Shown: positions 42,600-50,759 of the stretch, piece by piece | How positions within the stretch are numbered: position 1 is the stretch's first letter | Layout of the letters: every line of letters begins with the position of its first letter | NCBI RefSeq assembly: GCF_016722895.1 | Contig: NZ_JAEQNA010000003.1 | Coordinates: forward strand, 186,001-250,000 | DNA: 64,000 bases | Direction: 5' to 3' | Source of the DNA: Ramlibacter aurantiacus | GTDB taxonomy: Bacteria; Pseudomonadota; Gammaproteobacteria; Burkholderiales; Burkholderiaceae_C | Notes under the pieces: generated by a model | Told to the model about the DNA's origin: nothing | Seen by the model: only the letters and a program-made list of their open reading frames with translations | Databases searched by the model: none | Position numbers and translations under genes: made by a program

Positions 42600-44021
42600 T
42601 CATGCGTTCCTTTGCAGCAGCGCGCGCACGGCGTCGCGGCTCTGCCGTCCGAGTTCGATCAGGTCCATGCCGGGCATGGCGCCGTCGCGCACGATTTCGC
42701 GCCCGGCGACGAAGAGGTGGCGCAGGTCGGCCCGGCCGCCACTTGCGACCGGGGCGATGGCCGGGTCGTGCAGGCCGAAGTAGCGCGGGTCCCGGTCCAG
42801 GCCATAGATGGCGATGTCGGCGGCCTGGCCCGGCGCCAGGGTGCCTACCGCACCCAGGCCCAGCACGCGGGCGCCGCCGGCCGTGCCCCACCGGACCACG
42901 TCCTCCACCGTGGTGGCGGCGCTGTCGCCTTCACCGGCGCCGCCGCGCACCTGGGCGACGGCATCCTGGCCGTCGCGAGCCCGTGCCATCAGCCAGGCCG
43001 CGTGGATCTCCGAGATCATGTCGGCGGCCTCGTTCGATGCCGCGCCGTCCACGCCGATGGACACCGGCGAGCCGGCGGCCTCCAGCGCCCGCACCGGCGC
43101 GATGCCGCTGCCCAGGCGGCCGTTGCTCTGGGGGCAGTGCGCGATGCCGGTGCCGGTGCGCCCGAGCAGGGCGATCTCCTCCGGGTCGAGCTTGACCAGG
43201 TGCGCGAACCAGACGTCGGGCCCGAGCCAGCCGATGCGCTCGCACAGCTCCACCGGCCGCAGGCCGTGCTGGCGCTGCACGGTGTCCTGGTAGTGCACCG
43301 TCTCCGACAGGTGCGAGTGCAGGCGCAGCCCGAGCGCGCGACCGACCCGGGCCGCCTCGCGCATCTCCTCAGGGCGCATCGAGTGCGGCGGCGTCGTCGG
43401 TGCCATCACCACGCGCTGCATGGAATCGGCGGCCGGGTCGTGGAACTCGCGCACCAGGCGGCCGACGTCCTGCAGGAAGGCGTCCAGCGTCTCGGGCCGG
43501 GCCGCCGGCGGCAGTTCGTCGCCAGGCTGGCGCGCCAGCGTGCCGCCGCCCCGGCACAGCACGAAGCGAAGGCCCAGGCGCGCGGCTTCCTCGAACAGGA
43601 TCGCGGAGCTGTCGTAGGGCATGCCCGGGAAGTAGTGGTAGTTGTGGTCGGCCACCGTGCCGCAGCCCGAGAGCGCGAGTTCGACCAGGCCGATGCGCGC
43701 CGCCAGGCGGAAATCGTGCTCGCTCATGCGGGGACGCAGCCGCATCGGGGTGGCCAGCAGCCAGGGCGAGAGCGTGGCGTTCAGGCCCGCTGGATCGCCT
43801 TTGAGCAGCGACTGGAACAGGTGGTGATGGGTGTTGACCCAGGCCGGATACACCACGCAGCCGCTGGCATCGACCTGTTGCTCGCCGGGCTCGGGCCGCA
43901 AGCTGCCCATCTCGACGATGCGTCCCTTGCGCACCCGCAGGTCGCTGCCCTCGGCTCGGGCCGCGGTGCCGGAAAGCCCGGTGAGGACGGCGCTGGCATG
44001 CCGGATCAGCATATCGCTCAT
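42600..44021 (-). CDS. amidohydrolase-superfamily deaminase (8-oxoguanine deaminase / TrzN-AtzB-like)
   Basis: A 473-aa metal-dependent hydrolase of the ATZ/TRZ group. It has the metal motif NTHHHLFQSLLKGD, LHSHLSET (His and adjacent catalytic Glu), the HCPQSNGRLGSG loop and the Asp ligand in SIGVDGAASNEAADMI, all in normal order. Such enzymes remove an amino group or other leaving group from purines, triazines or pyrimidine-like rings. ATG 44021 overlaps the upstream Rieske stop by 4 bp and has GAGGTGG before it. Its place between an oxygenase pair and an FAD oxidase, with an ABC importer, suggests an N-heterocycle as substrate. Confidence 0.87.
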   Translation of the reverse strand: MSDMLIRHASAVLTGLSGTAARAEGSDLRVRKGRIVEMGSLRPEPGEQQVDASGCVVYPAWVNTHHHLFQSLLKGDPAGLNATLSPWLLATPMRLRPRMSEHDFRLAARIGLVELALSGCGTVADHNYHYFPGMPYDSSAILFEEAARLGLRFVLCRGGGTLARQPGDELPPAARPETLDAFLQDVGRLVREFHDPAADSMQRVVMAPTTPPHSMRPEEMREAARVGRALGLRLHSHLSETVHYQDTVQRQHGLRPVELCERIGWLGPDVWFAHLVKLDPEEIALLGRTGTGIAHCPQSNGRLGSGIAPVRALEAAGSPVSIGVDGAASNEAADMISEIHAAWLMARARDGQDAVAQVRGGAGEGDSAATTVEDVVRWGTAGGARVLGLGAVGTLAPGQAADIAIYGLDRDPRYFGLHDPAIAPVASGGRADLRHLFVAGREIVRDGAMPGMDLIELGRQSRDAVRALLQRNA

Positions 44022-45067
44022 CGCACCACCTCGCCTTGTGCGCGAGGCGTGCCGCGGTGCACTTCCTCTTCGCCGTGGGCCCTGAGCAGGTCCATCAGCT
44101 GGCGTCGGATGATCAGGCCCGGCTTGTCGGAGGGCATGTGGAACTCGACTTTGCGGGTGGTGTCGACGCAGGCGTCGGCATCGGTTGCCTCCAGGATGTC
44201 CCGGTCCTCGGCGGTAATGGCCGCATCCCAGTCGATCAGCTCCTGCGTGCTGCACTGGTCCTCGCGGTCGTTCCGGTACAGCCACTGGACCAGCATCATG
44301 CGGTCGTCGTCGATGGGCGTGGCGCAGTTGTAGATGACGTGCTGGGTGCCGCTGGCGGGATAGCTGCAGCCGAAGCGCCGCGAGAAGGGCAGGTAGTACC
44401 GGTTGACCAGGTGCCGGTGCGTGATCGGCTCGGTGGTGCCGGTGACGCGGTGGCTTTGCACCGGGTTGCGGATCGGCACCGTGGTCTCGGCCTCGAAGCC
44501 GTAGTCGGTTTCGGTGAAGCGGTAGGGCGCGGGTTCGGGGTTCTCGAGGATGCCGAAGTTGGCCTTGTGCACGTACGAGAAGTGCGAGTTGTCGAACGAG
44601 TTCTCCATCATCCGCAGCGGGCTGGTCTTCCACTCCTCGTAGAACTGGAAAATGCGGCGAAAGCCCGGCTGGCCGTCCTCGGGGAACAGCGGGATCGGGC
44701 GCAGCGGATCGTCCAGCGCCACCCAGACGTAGCCGTACTTCTCCTGCGCACGGTAGGCGGGGACGCGCGCCTGTGGCGGAACGGAAGCATCCGCCGCCTG
44801 GGGGATCTTCACGCAGGCACCGGTGCAGTCGTAGGTCCAGCCGTGGTAGCCGCAGACGATCTGGCCGTCCTGCACGAAGCCGCGCGAGAGCCGTGCGGTG
44901 CGGTGGCAGCAACGGTCACGCAGGGCGGCGGGCGTGCCGTCGGCCTGCTTCCACAGCACCAGGTCTTCGCCCATCAGGCGAAAGGGCTTGGGTCCGTCGT
45001 CGAGCGCTGACATGGGCATGAGCGCGTACCAGAAGCGGCGCAGCACGCGTTGGCGGGTGGTCAGCAT
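44018..45067 (-). CDS. Rieske oxygenase alpha subunit, copy A (VanA/NdmA-like)
   Basis: A 349-aa oxygenase. Rieske ligands are C53-C-H55 and C72-G-Y-H75; the iron site shows D159-x2-H162-x4-H167 in MENSFDNSHFSYVH, with the usual bridging Asp. Small size and the RCCHRTARLS pattern place it with demethylating monooxygenases (VanA, dicamba demethylase, methylxanthine demethylase NdmA) rather than large ring dioxygenases. Its start overlaps the stop of copy B by 7 bp. No beta subunit or reductase is in the operon, so electrons must come from a reductase encoded elsewhere (10353 and 27892 are candidates in this window). Confidence 0.9.
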   Translation of the reverse strand: MLTTRQRVLRRFWYALMPMSALDDGPKPFRLMGEDLVLWKQADGTPAALRDRCCHRTARLSRGFVQDGQIVCGYHGWTYDCTGACVKIPQAADASVPPQARVPAYRAQEKYGYVWVALDDPLRPIPLFPEDGQPGFRRIFQFYEEWKTSPLRMMENSFDNSHFSYVHKANFGILENPEPAPYRFTETDYGFEAETTVPIRNPVQSHRVTGTTEPITHRHLVNRYYLPFSRRFGCSYPASGTQHVIYNCATPIDDDRMMLVQWLYRNDREDQCSTQELIDWDAAITAEDRDILEATDADACVDTTRKVEFHMPSDKPGLIIRRQLMDLLRAHGEEEVHRGTPRAQGEVVR

Positions 45068-46110
45068 GTGGCGGCCTCCGCAAGCGACTGGGGCGCGGGC
45101 CATCCATGCGACTCGTGTTCGCCGTGCTCGCGCAGCAGCTCCAGCAGGCGTCGGCGCATGATCATCCCGGGACGGTCGCTGGCCATGTTCTGCTCGTCGC
45201 GGCGGCCGATGTCCACCGGCGCGTCGGGATCGACCGACTCCAGGATCACCTGGTCCTCCAGCACCACGCGGGTGTCCCACTCATTGAGCAGGGCCGCGGG
45301 GCAATCGGCTTCGGTGTCGTTGCGGTACAGCCACTGGATCAGTCGGACCTGCCCGTCGTCGATGGGCGTGGCACAGGTGTAGATGGTGTGGCGCACGCCG
45401 CTCGGGTAGGCCAGCCCCAGCTTGCGCAGGAAGGGCAGGTGCCACTGGTTGGAGAAGGTGCGCGTGGTGGTGGGCTCGGTGCTGCCGGTGATGCGGTGCG
45501 ACACCGGCGGATTGTTGATCTCCAGCACCACCCGGGCCTCGAAGCCGTAGGTCGTTTCCTCCAGCGCGAAGTGCTTCGGCTTCGGCTGGTCGCCCTGGCC
45601 GAAGGTGCCGACGTGCACGAAGGCGAAGTGCGCGGTGTCGAAGGAGTTCTCCATCATGCGCAGCGCGCCGGTGCGCCAGGTCTCGTCGAACTGGTGGATG
45701 CGCCGGTGGCCCAGGCTTTCCTCTTCGGGTTCGGGCAGCGGCATCAGCGGGTCGTCCAGCGCCACCCAGGCATAGCCGAAGCGCTCCTGGCAGCGGTAGC
45801 CCGGCACCTGCGCACCGGGTGGCACGGCGGCCGACGGCGCCTGCGGAATGCGCACGCAGGCGCCGCGGGCGTCGTAATGCCAGCCGTGGTAGCCGCAGAC
45901 GAGGTGGTCGCCCTCGACGAATCCCTTGGAGAGGCGGGCGGTGCGGTGGCAGCAGCGGTCGCGCAGGGCCGCGGGGCTGCCGTCGGCCCGCTTCCACAGC
46001 ACGATGTCCTCGCCCAGCAGCCTGAACGGCCGCGGGCCCGAGGCGAGTTGGTCCATCGGCGTCACGGCGTACCAGAACCGCCGCAACACCGGTTGTCGCG
46101 TCACGAGCAT
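45061..46110 (-). CDS. Rieske oxygenase alpha subunit, copy B (VanA/NdmA-like)
   Basis: A 349-aa paralogue of copy A, the same length, with C53-C-H55, C72-G-Y-H75 and D158-x2-H161-x4-H166 (MENSFDTAHFAFVH). N-terminal thirds of the two are nearly colinear (RQxVLRRFWYA, RDRCCHRTARLS) while the substrate-binding region differs, as expected if they act on different positions of one molecule, like NdmA and NdmB. It starts 21 bp after the stop of the periplasmic binding-protein gene. Confidence 0.9.
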   Translation of the reverse strand: MLVTRQPVLRRFWYAVTPMDQLASGPRPFRLLGEDIVLWKRADGSPAALRDRCCHRTARLSKGFVEGDHLVCGYHGWHYDARGACVRIPQAPSAAVPPGAQVPGYRCQERFGYAWVALDDPLMPLPEPEEESLGHRRIHQFDETWRTGALRMMENSFDTAHFAFVHVGTFGQGDQPKPKHFALEETTYGFEARVVLEINNPPVSHRITGSTEPTTTRTFSNQWHLPFLRKLGLAYPSGVRHTIYTCATPIDDGQVRLIQWLYRNDTEADCPAALLNEWDTRVVLEDQVILESVDPDAPVDIGRRDEQNMASDRPGMIMRRRLLELLREHGEHESHGWPAPQSLAEAATC

Positions 46111-46131
46111 GGGTGGGTCCTCGTGCGCGGG

Positions 46132-47088
46132 TCAGGGCTTGGCGGCCTTGACGAACTGCAGCGTGTAGGCGTCCTTCCAGTTGGCCATCGGCTTGAGCAG
46201 TTCGCCCTGCACCATCAGCTCGTAGGTCTTCTGCCAGCGCGCGTCGGTCATCGTTCCCGGCCCCATCCTGGCCGCGTCGCCGCCGTCGAAGAACTTCATG
46301 TCCTTCATCACCTTGTGGCTGTAGGCGAGCGTTCCGTCGTCCATCTTGGGGTTGTCCTTCTTGATCAGGGCATTGCCGGGCGCCGGGTCCTGCAGGTAGC
46401 TCTTCCAGCCTTCCAGCGTGGCCGTGACGAAGCGCCGCACCACGTCGGGCTTGTCCTTCACGATCTTCTGCATGGCGACGATGGTGTTGCCGTAGGGCGG
46501 GTAGCCCTCGTCGGCGAACAGGAAGAACTTGACCGGCTGGCCGGCCTGCTGCGCGGTATACGGCTCCGAACCGGGGTATCCCTGCTGCACCGTGTTCTTG
46601 TCGGCGAAGAACGGCTGCATGTTGAAGGTGTAGGGCCGGGTCTGTTCGTCGGTCAGCCCGTACTTGGCCTTCAGCCACGGGTACCAGGAGGTGCGGGCGC
46701 TGGTCGCCATCAGGATGGTCTTGCCCTTCAGGTCGGCCAGGCTCTTCACGTCGGGGTGCGTGACCATGCCCTGCGGCTCGAACTGGAACACCGCGGCCAC
46801 GGTGACCAGCGGGATGCCGGACTGGATGCCGTTCAAGGTCTGGAAGTCCTTGCCCATGAGGAAATCGGCCTGCCCGGCGGCGAGCAGTTGCACGCCGTTG
46901 ACCTGCGGCCCGCCCATCTTGACGGTGACGTCCAGGCCGTGTTTCTTGTAGATGCCGTTGGCGACGGCCTGGTAGTAGCCGCCGTGTTCGGCCTGGGCAT
47001 ACCAGGAGGTGAGGAAGGTGACCTTGTCCTGGGCCTGCGCGGCGAGGGCGGCGGTGGCGAGGGCAATGGCGGTGAGGGTGGATTTCAT
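46132..47088 (-). CDS. ABC transporter periplasmic binding protein, NMT1/ThiY/SsuA type
   Basis: A 318-aa exported protein. A signal peptide (TLTAIALATAALAAQAQ) is followed by KVTFLTSWYAQAEHGGYYQAVANGIYKKHGLDV, the NMT1/THI5-like start, and ADFLMGKDFQTLN. These receptors bind thiamine-pyrimidine precursors, sulfonates, nitrate, hydantoin or other small N-containing compounds. ATG 47088 follows GGAGAA. A 181-bp gap separates it from the permease gene, long enough to hold its own promoter. It supplies the ligand for the importer 47270-48873 and probably carries the substrate of the oxygenases downstream. Confidence 0.9.
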   Translation of the reverse strand: MKSTLTAIALATAALAAQAQDKVTFLTSWYAQAEHGGYYQAVANGIYKKHGLDVTVKMGGPQVNGVQLLAAGQADFLMGKDFQTLNGIQSGIPLVTVAAVFQFEPQGMVTHPDVKSLADLKGKTILMATSARTSWYPWLKAKYGLTDEQTRPYTFNMQPFFADKNTVQQGYPGSEPYTAQQAGQPVKFFLFADEGYPPYGNTIVAMQKIVKDKPDVVRRFVTATLEGWKSYLQDPAPGNALIKKDNPKMDDGTLAYSHKVMKDMKFFDGGDAARMGPGTMTDARWQKTYELMVQGELLKPMANWKDAYTLQFVKAAKP

Positions 47089-47269
47089 GGAGATTCTCCG
47101 GTTTCGGGTTGACGAAAAACCAGAGCAATGACCCGCGGCGCTGAGGCGGCCGCTGCCTGCTTCTACTCTGCGTGGAATCCGATGCAGGGACCGTGCCAGA
47201 CGGCTCGCGCGCCCTGCGCGGCTTTCGGCGGGCACGGCCGGTGCGTGGCGCACCAGCCGTGTGCGCACC

Positions 47270-48055
47270 TCAATCGCGCGACAACTCGCTCGCGTGCCAC
47301 GAGCCCAGGGCCAGCTTCGACAGCCAGGCCATGGCGGCGAACAGCGCCACGCCGGCCAGCGAGATCAGCAGCAGGGCGGCGAACATGCGCGGGATGTTCA
47401 ACTGGAAGCCGGCGAACAGGATCTGGTAGGCCAGCCCGGTGCTGCTGCCGCCCGTGCCGGCCACGAACTCGGCGACCACGGCGCCGATCAGCGCCAGCCC
47501 GCTCGAGATGCGCAGGCCGCCGAAGAAGTACGGCAGGGCGCTGGGAATGCGCAGGCGCCACAGCGTCTGCAGCCGGTTGGCGCGGTTCATCGCGAAATAG
47601 CTTTGCAGGTCGGGGTCGATGCTGCGCAGGCCCAGCGTGGTGTTGGAGATGATGGGGAACAGCGCCACCAAGGTCGCACACACCACCAGCGAAGCCGTGG
47701 GGTTTTTGACCCAGATGATGATCAGCGGCGCCACGGCCACGATGGGCGTGACCTGCAGCAGCACGGCGTAGGGGAAGAGGGCGGTTTCGATGCGCCGGCT
47801 CTGCACGAACACGAACGAGATCAGCACCCCCAGCACCACCGCGCACAGGAAGGACAGCAGGGTGATCTTCATCGTGAACAGCAGCGAGGCGCCCAGCGTC
47901 TGCCAGTCGGCCACCAGCGTCTGCAGCATGAGCACCGGCGAGGGCACCAGGTAGGCCGGCAATTCGAAGCCGGTGACCAGGCCCTGCCACAGGCCCAGCA
48001 GCACCACGGCCACCAGGGCGGGATACAGGACGCGTGCGTAGTGGGTGCGGATCAT
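47270..48055 (-). CDS. ABC transporter permease (SsuC/TauC/ThiX type)
   Basis: A 261-aa inner-membrane protein with about six helices. The cytoplasmic EAA-like loop reads YFAMNRANRLQTLWRLRIPSALPYFFGGLRIS, in which the usual Glu-Ala is replaced, with the Gly retained. FPIISNTTLGLRSIDPDLQSYF is typical of the nitrate/sulfonate/taurine branch. The start overlaps the ATPase stop by 4 bp. It is the channel of the NMT1-type importer. Confidence 0.92.
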   Translation of the reverse strand: MIRTHYARVLYPALVAVVLLGLWQGLVTGFELPAYLVPSPVLMLQTLVADWQTLGASLLFTMKITLLSFLCAVVLGVLISFVFVQSRRIETALFPYAVLLQVTPIVAVAPLIIIWVKNPTASLVVCATLVALFPIISNTTLGLRSIDPDLQSYFAMNRANRLQTLWRLRIPSALPYFFGGLRISSGLALIGAVVAEFVAGTGGSSTGLAYQILFAGFQLNIPRMFAALLLISLAGVALFAAMAWLSKLALGSWHASELSRD

Positions 48056-48873
48056 CGTGCGGGCTCCTCATCGCCGTCCTGGCTGGCACGCAGGAGGCTG
48101 TCCTGCAACTGGCGCGCATAAGCCGCGAAACGCGGGGTCACCATGAAGTCGGGGCTGCGCGGGTAGGGCTCGTCGATGCGCACCTCCTCGACCACGCGGC
48201 CAGGGCGGGCCGCCATCATGATCACGCGGTTGGACAGGTACACCGCCTCATGGATCGAATGGGTGACGAAGACCACGGTGAGCTTCTTCTGCCGCCACAG
48301 CTGCAGCAGCTCGCTGTCCAGCTTGTGGCGGGTGATCTCGTCCAGGGCGCCGAAGGGCTCGTCCATGAGCAGCAGCTGGGGCTGCACCACCAGGCTCCGG
48401 GCGATGGACGCGCGCATCTGCATGCCCCCCGACAGGTTGCGCGGCAGCGCCTTGGCGAAGCGCGCCAGGCCGACCAGCACCAGCGCCTCGGCCACCCGGG
48501 CGTCGGCCTCGGCTCGAGGCACGCCGGCCAGGTCGAGCGGCAGCCGCACGTTGGCCTGGACGCTGGCCCAGGGCATCAACGTGGGCGACTGGAACACGAA
48601 GGCCAGCCGCTTGCCCGTCTCGTCGAGACGGTCCACCGGCTTGCGCCACAGCAGCAGCCGGCCGTCGGTCGGTGCCAGCAGGCCCGCCACCATCTTCAGC
48701 AGCGTGCTCTTGCCGCAGCCGGAGGGACCGAGCAGCGTGACAAACTCGCCTTCGGCGATCTTCAGGTCGACCGGCTTCAAGGCTACGGTGCCGTTGGGAT
48801 AGGTCTTGTGCGCCGAGAGCACCTCGATGGCCGCCGGCACTTCGGCCAGGACGACGGGCGACTCCCGTTTCAT
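48052..48873 (-). CDS. ABC transporter ATP-binding protein (SsuB/TauB type)
   Basis: A 273-aa ATPase. Walker A is GPSGCGKST, the Q-loop FQSPTLMPW, the signature LSGGMQMR, Walker B LLLMDEPFGALDE and the switch His in VTHSIHEAVYL. ATG 48873, with GGAGG upstream, is chosen; the open frame extends further but codes for low-complexity sequence. It is the first gene of the unit 48873-41147 and drives import with the permease 4 bp overlapping. Confidence 0.93.
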   Translation of the reverse strand: MKRESPVVLAEVPAAIEVLSAHKTYPNGTVALKPVDLKIAEGEFVTLLGPSGCGKSTLLKMVAGLLAPTDGRLLLWRKPVDRLDETGKRLAFVFQSPTLMPWASVQANVRLPLDLAGVPRAEADARVAEALVLVGLARFAKALPRNLSGGMQMRASIARSLVVQPQLLLMDEPFGALDEITRHKLDSELLQLWRQKKLTVVFVTHSIHEAVYLSNRVIMMAARPGRVVEEVRIDEPYPRSPDFMVTPRFAAYARQLQDSLLRASQDGDEEPAR

Positions 48874-49102
48874 GGCCGGCCCTCCGTCGGATGGCCGGGC
48901 CGTGCCGGCCGGCAAGGCGGCAATGTGCGATGGGGGGTGGGATTCATGCAGGCCTCTGTCGGTGGAACGAGCGGCTCGATGCAAGTTGTGGGCCCGGGAG
49001 CCCGTCCGCACGGTCGGCGCAGCCACCCAATTCCAACCTGGTGCGCGTGCCCTGCGTTGGCACGCGGTGCACCAGGCCCGCCCCTTTGGCGTCCGCCCGG
49101 AC

Positions 49103-49624
49103 TCAGGCGTTCAGCGGCCGCCGGTACCCGATCAGGCGGGCGGCCCAATACCGCTCGTGCACCGAGTTCAGGCGCACGGTGCCGCCGGTGCTGGGGGCAT
49201 GCACGAAGCGCGACTGGCCGATGTGGATGCCGGCGTGCGTGGCCACGCCGCCGCCGCCGAAGATCACCAGGTCGCCTGAACGCAGGTGCGAGGCCGCAAT
49301 GGGCTGGCCCCACTCGCTGATCGCGCGCACCGTGCGCGGCGGCGCGATGCCCGCCACGCGCCGGTACACATAGACGATCAGGCCGCTGCAGTCGAAGCCG
49401 CCCTGGGGTGTGTTGCCGCCGTAGCGATAGGGCGTGCCCACCAGGGCCATGGCCTGCAGGCTCGCCTCGAGCGCCTGTTCGTCGGTCATGGCCGAAGGCG
49501 CGGGCGTCTCGGCCAGGCCGGGTGATGCGTCCCGCGGCCGGGTCGCGCAACCGGCGAGGCCGGCGATGGCGATGGGTCCCAGGGACAGGAAGGTGCGGCG
49601 GTACAACATCGGGGCGTGGTCCAT
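49103..49624 (-). CDS. NlpC/P60 (C40) family lipoprotein peptidase
   Basis: A 173-aa exported protein with a lipobox (IAIAGLAGC) and a C40 catalytic domain from ~55: GTPYRYGGNTPQGGFDCSGLIVYVY holds the nucleophile Cys, THAGIHIG the catalytic His, and HAPSTGG the third polar residue. It probably cleaves peptidoglycan stem peptides in the periplasm. A second Met (codon 6) is an equally good start. It stands between the ABC operon and a LysR gene and belongs to neither by function. Confidence 0.9.
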   Translation of the reverse strand: MDHAPMLYRRTFLSLGPIAIAGLAGCATRPRDASPGLAETPAPSAMTDEQALEASLQAMALVGTPYRYGGNTPQGGFDCSGLIVYVYRRVAGIAPPRTVRAISEWGQPIAASHLRSGDLVIFGGGGVATHAGIHIGQSRFVHAPSTGGTVRLNSVHERYWAARLIGYRRPLNA

Positions 49625-49654
49625 GCGGGGTAGCGGCGATTGTGGCCCGGTGGG

Positions 49655-50593
49655 TCAGCCGCGTGTCGGGCGGCCCCCAGGCTTGCGGCGCGCAACCTGC
49701 AGGCGCAGGGCTTCGGCCATCAAGGCGGCGGCGCCGGCCAGTTCCTGGTCACGCCGGTAGGTGATGCCCACCGGGCCCTCGGTGTCCGCCATGTCCAGAT
49801 CGAGCGCGCGCACGGGCACATCGTGCAGCCCCTGGGCCAGGCTGGAGGGGACGAACCACACCGCGTCGCTGCGCTGCAGGTGCTGCGCAGCGAAGGTGGT
49901 GTCCACGGTTTCGAGCACGCAGCCGGACAAGGTGACGCCTCGAGTGACCAGCCAGGCATCGAGCGTGCGGCGGATGACGGTGCCCACCGTCGGCAGGATC
50001 ACGTCCTGGCCGTCCAGTGCCTGGGGCCGCAGCCGTCGCTGCCGGGCCAGCGCGTGGCCTGGACGAACCACCGCCACCAGCGGCTCGGAGAACAGGTGCT
50101 CGAAGTGCAGGTTCATCATGTCGGCCGGTTCCGCCAGGCGGCCGAACACGAAGTCGAGTTCGCCCTGGCGCAGGCGGCTCATGAGCTGGGCGTTGGTGCC
50201 GCTGGCCACCCGCACCAGCAGCCGCGGATGGCGCTTGCGCAGCGACTGCAACGCCAGGGGCAGCAGCGTGACCGAGACGTTGGGCAGCGCGCCGAGCGAT
50301 ACGCTCGGTTGCTGCACCAGCGGCTGCCCGGCGGCAGCGTCCAGGCCCTCGCGCAGGTTGCGCAGGCTGGCGCCGGCATGCTCGGCCAGCACGCTGCCGG
50401 CGGGCGTGAGGTCGACCCCGCGCGGGTGCCGATGCAACAGCTCGCGGCCAACCAGCGCTTCGAGTTCGGCGATGGTCTTGGAGACCGCGGGCTGGGTCAG
50501 CGCCAGCACCTCGGCGGCCTTGAGCATGCTGCGCTCCTGGGCGACCACGACCAGGCAGTGCAGGTGACGCATCTTGATGCGGCTGGTGTTCAT
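49655..50593 (-). CDS. LysR-family regulator, PcaQ-like
   Basis: A 312-aa regulator. The helix-turn-helix is at 8-70 (MRHLHCLVVVAQERSMLKAAEVLALTQPAVSKTIAELEALVGRELLHRH). The ligand domain follows the PcaQ/GbpR pattern, with GALPNVSVTLLPLAL, LDFVFGRLAEP, HLFSEPLVAVVRPGH, LPTVGTVIRR, SDAVWFVPSSLAQ and GPVGITYRRD. PcaQ proteins control protocatechuate-type pathways. The gene is divergent from a Bug and sulfatase unit, with a PcaQ-like box in the gap, so it likely responds to an aromatic acid or to the Bug ligand. Confidence 0.9.
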   Translation of the reverse strand: MNTSRIKMRHLHCLVVVAQERSMLKAAEVLALTQPAVSKTIAELEALVGRELLHRHPRGVDLTPAGSVLAEHAGASLRNLREGLDAAAGQPLVQQPSVSLGALPNVSVTLLPLALQSLRKRHPRLLVRVASGTNAQLMSRLRQGELDFVFGRLAEPADMMNLHFEHLFSEPLVAVVRPGHALARQRRLRPQALDGQDVILPTVGTVIRRTLDAWLVTRGVTLSGCVLETVDTTFAAQHLQRSDAVWFVPSSLAQGLHDVPVRALDLDMADTEGPVGITYRRDQELAGAAALMAEALRLQVARRKPGGRPTRG

Positions 50594-50688
50594 CGCTCGT
50601 GTTCCATGGACCGGCGCAGTATGCCCGGTATGACGGCCTGGAATACCTGCTTGCGCGAAACGTCATTTGATCCGGTGCGGCGCAGCCG

Positions 50689-50704
50689 ATAACCTGCCGG
50701 TTTC
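50689..50704. promoter_or_regulatory. PcaQ-like box ATAACC-N4-GGTTTC
   Basis: ATAACC-TGCC-GGTTTC lies 56 bp before the Bug ATG at 50760 and 96 bp from the divergent LysR start. It matches the ATAACC-N4-GGTTAA site reported for PcaQ in five of six bases of the second half. It is a good candidate site for the adjacent LysR protein. Confidence 0.55.
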
Positions 50705-50759
50705 GTGATGGCGGCGTGGCCCGATGGCCGTCCAGCCGCGAGTTCCAGGAGAGATTTCG

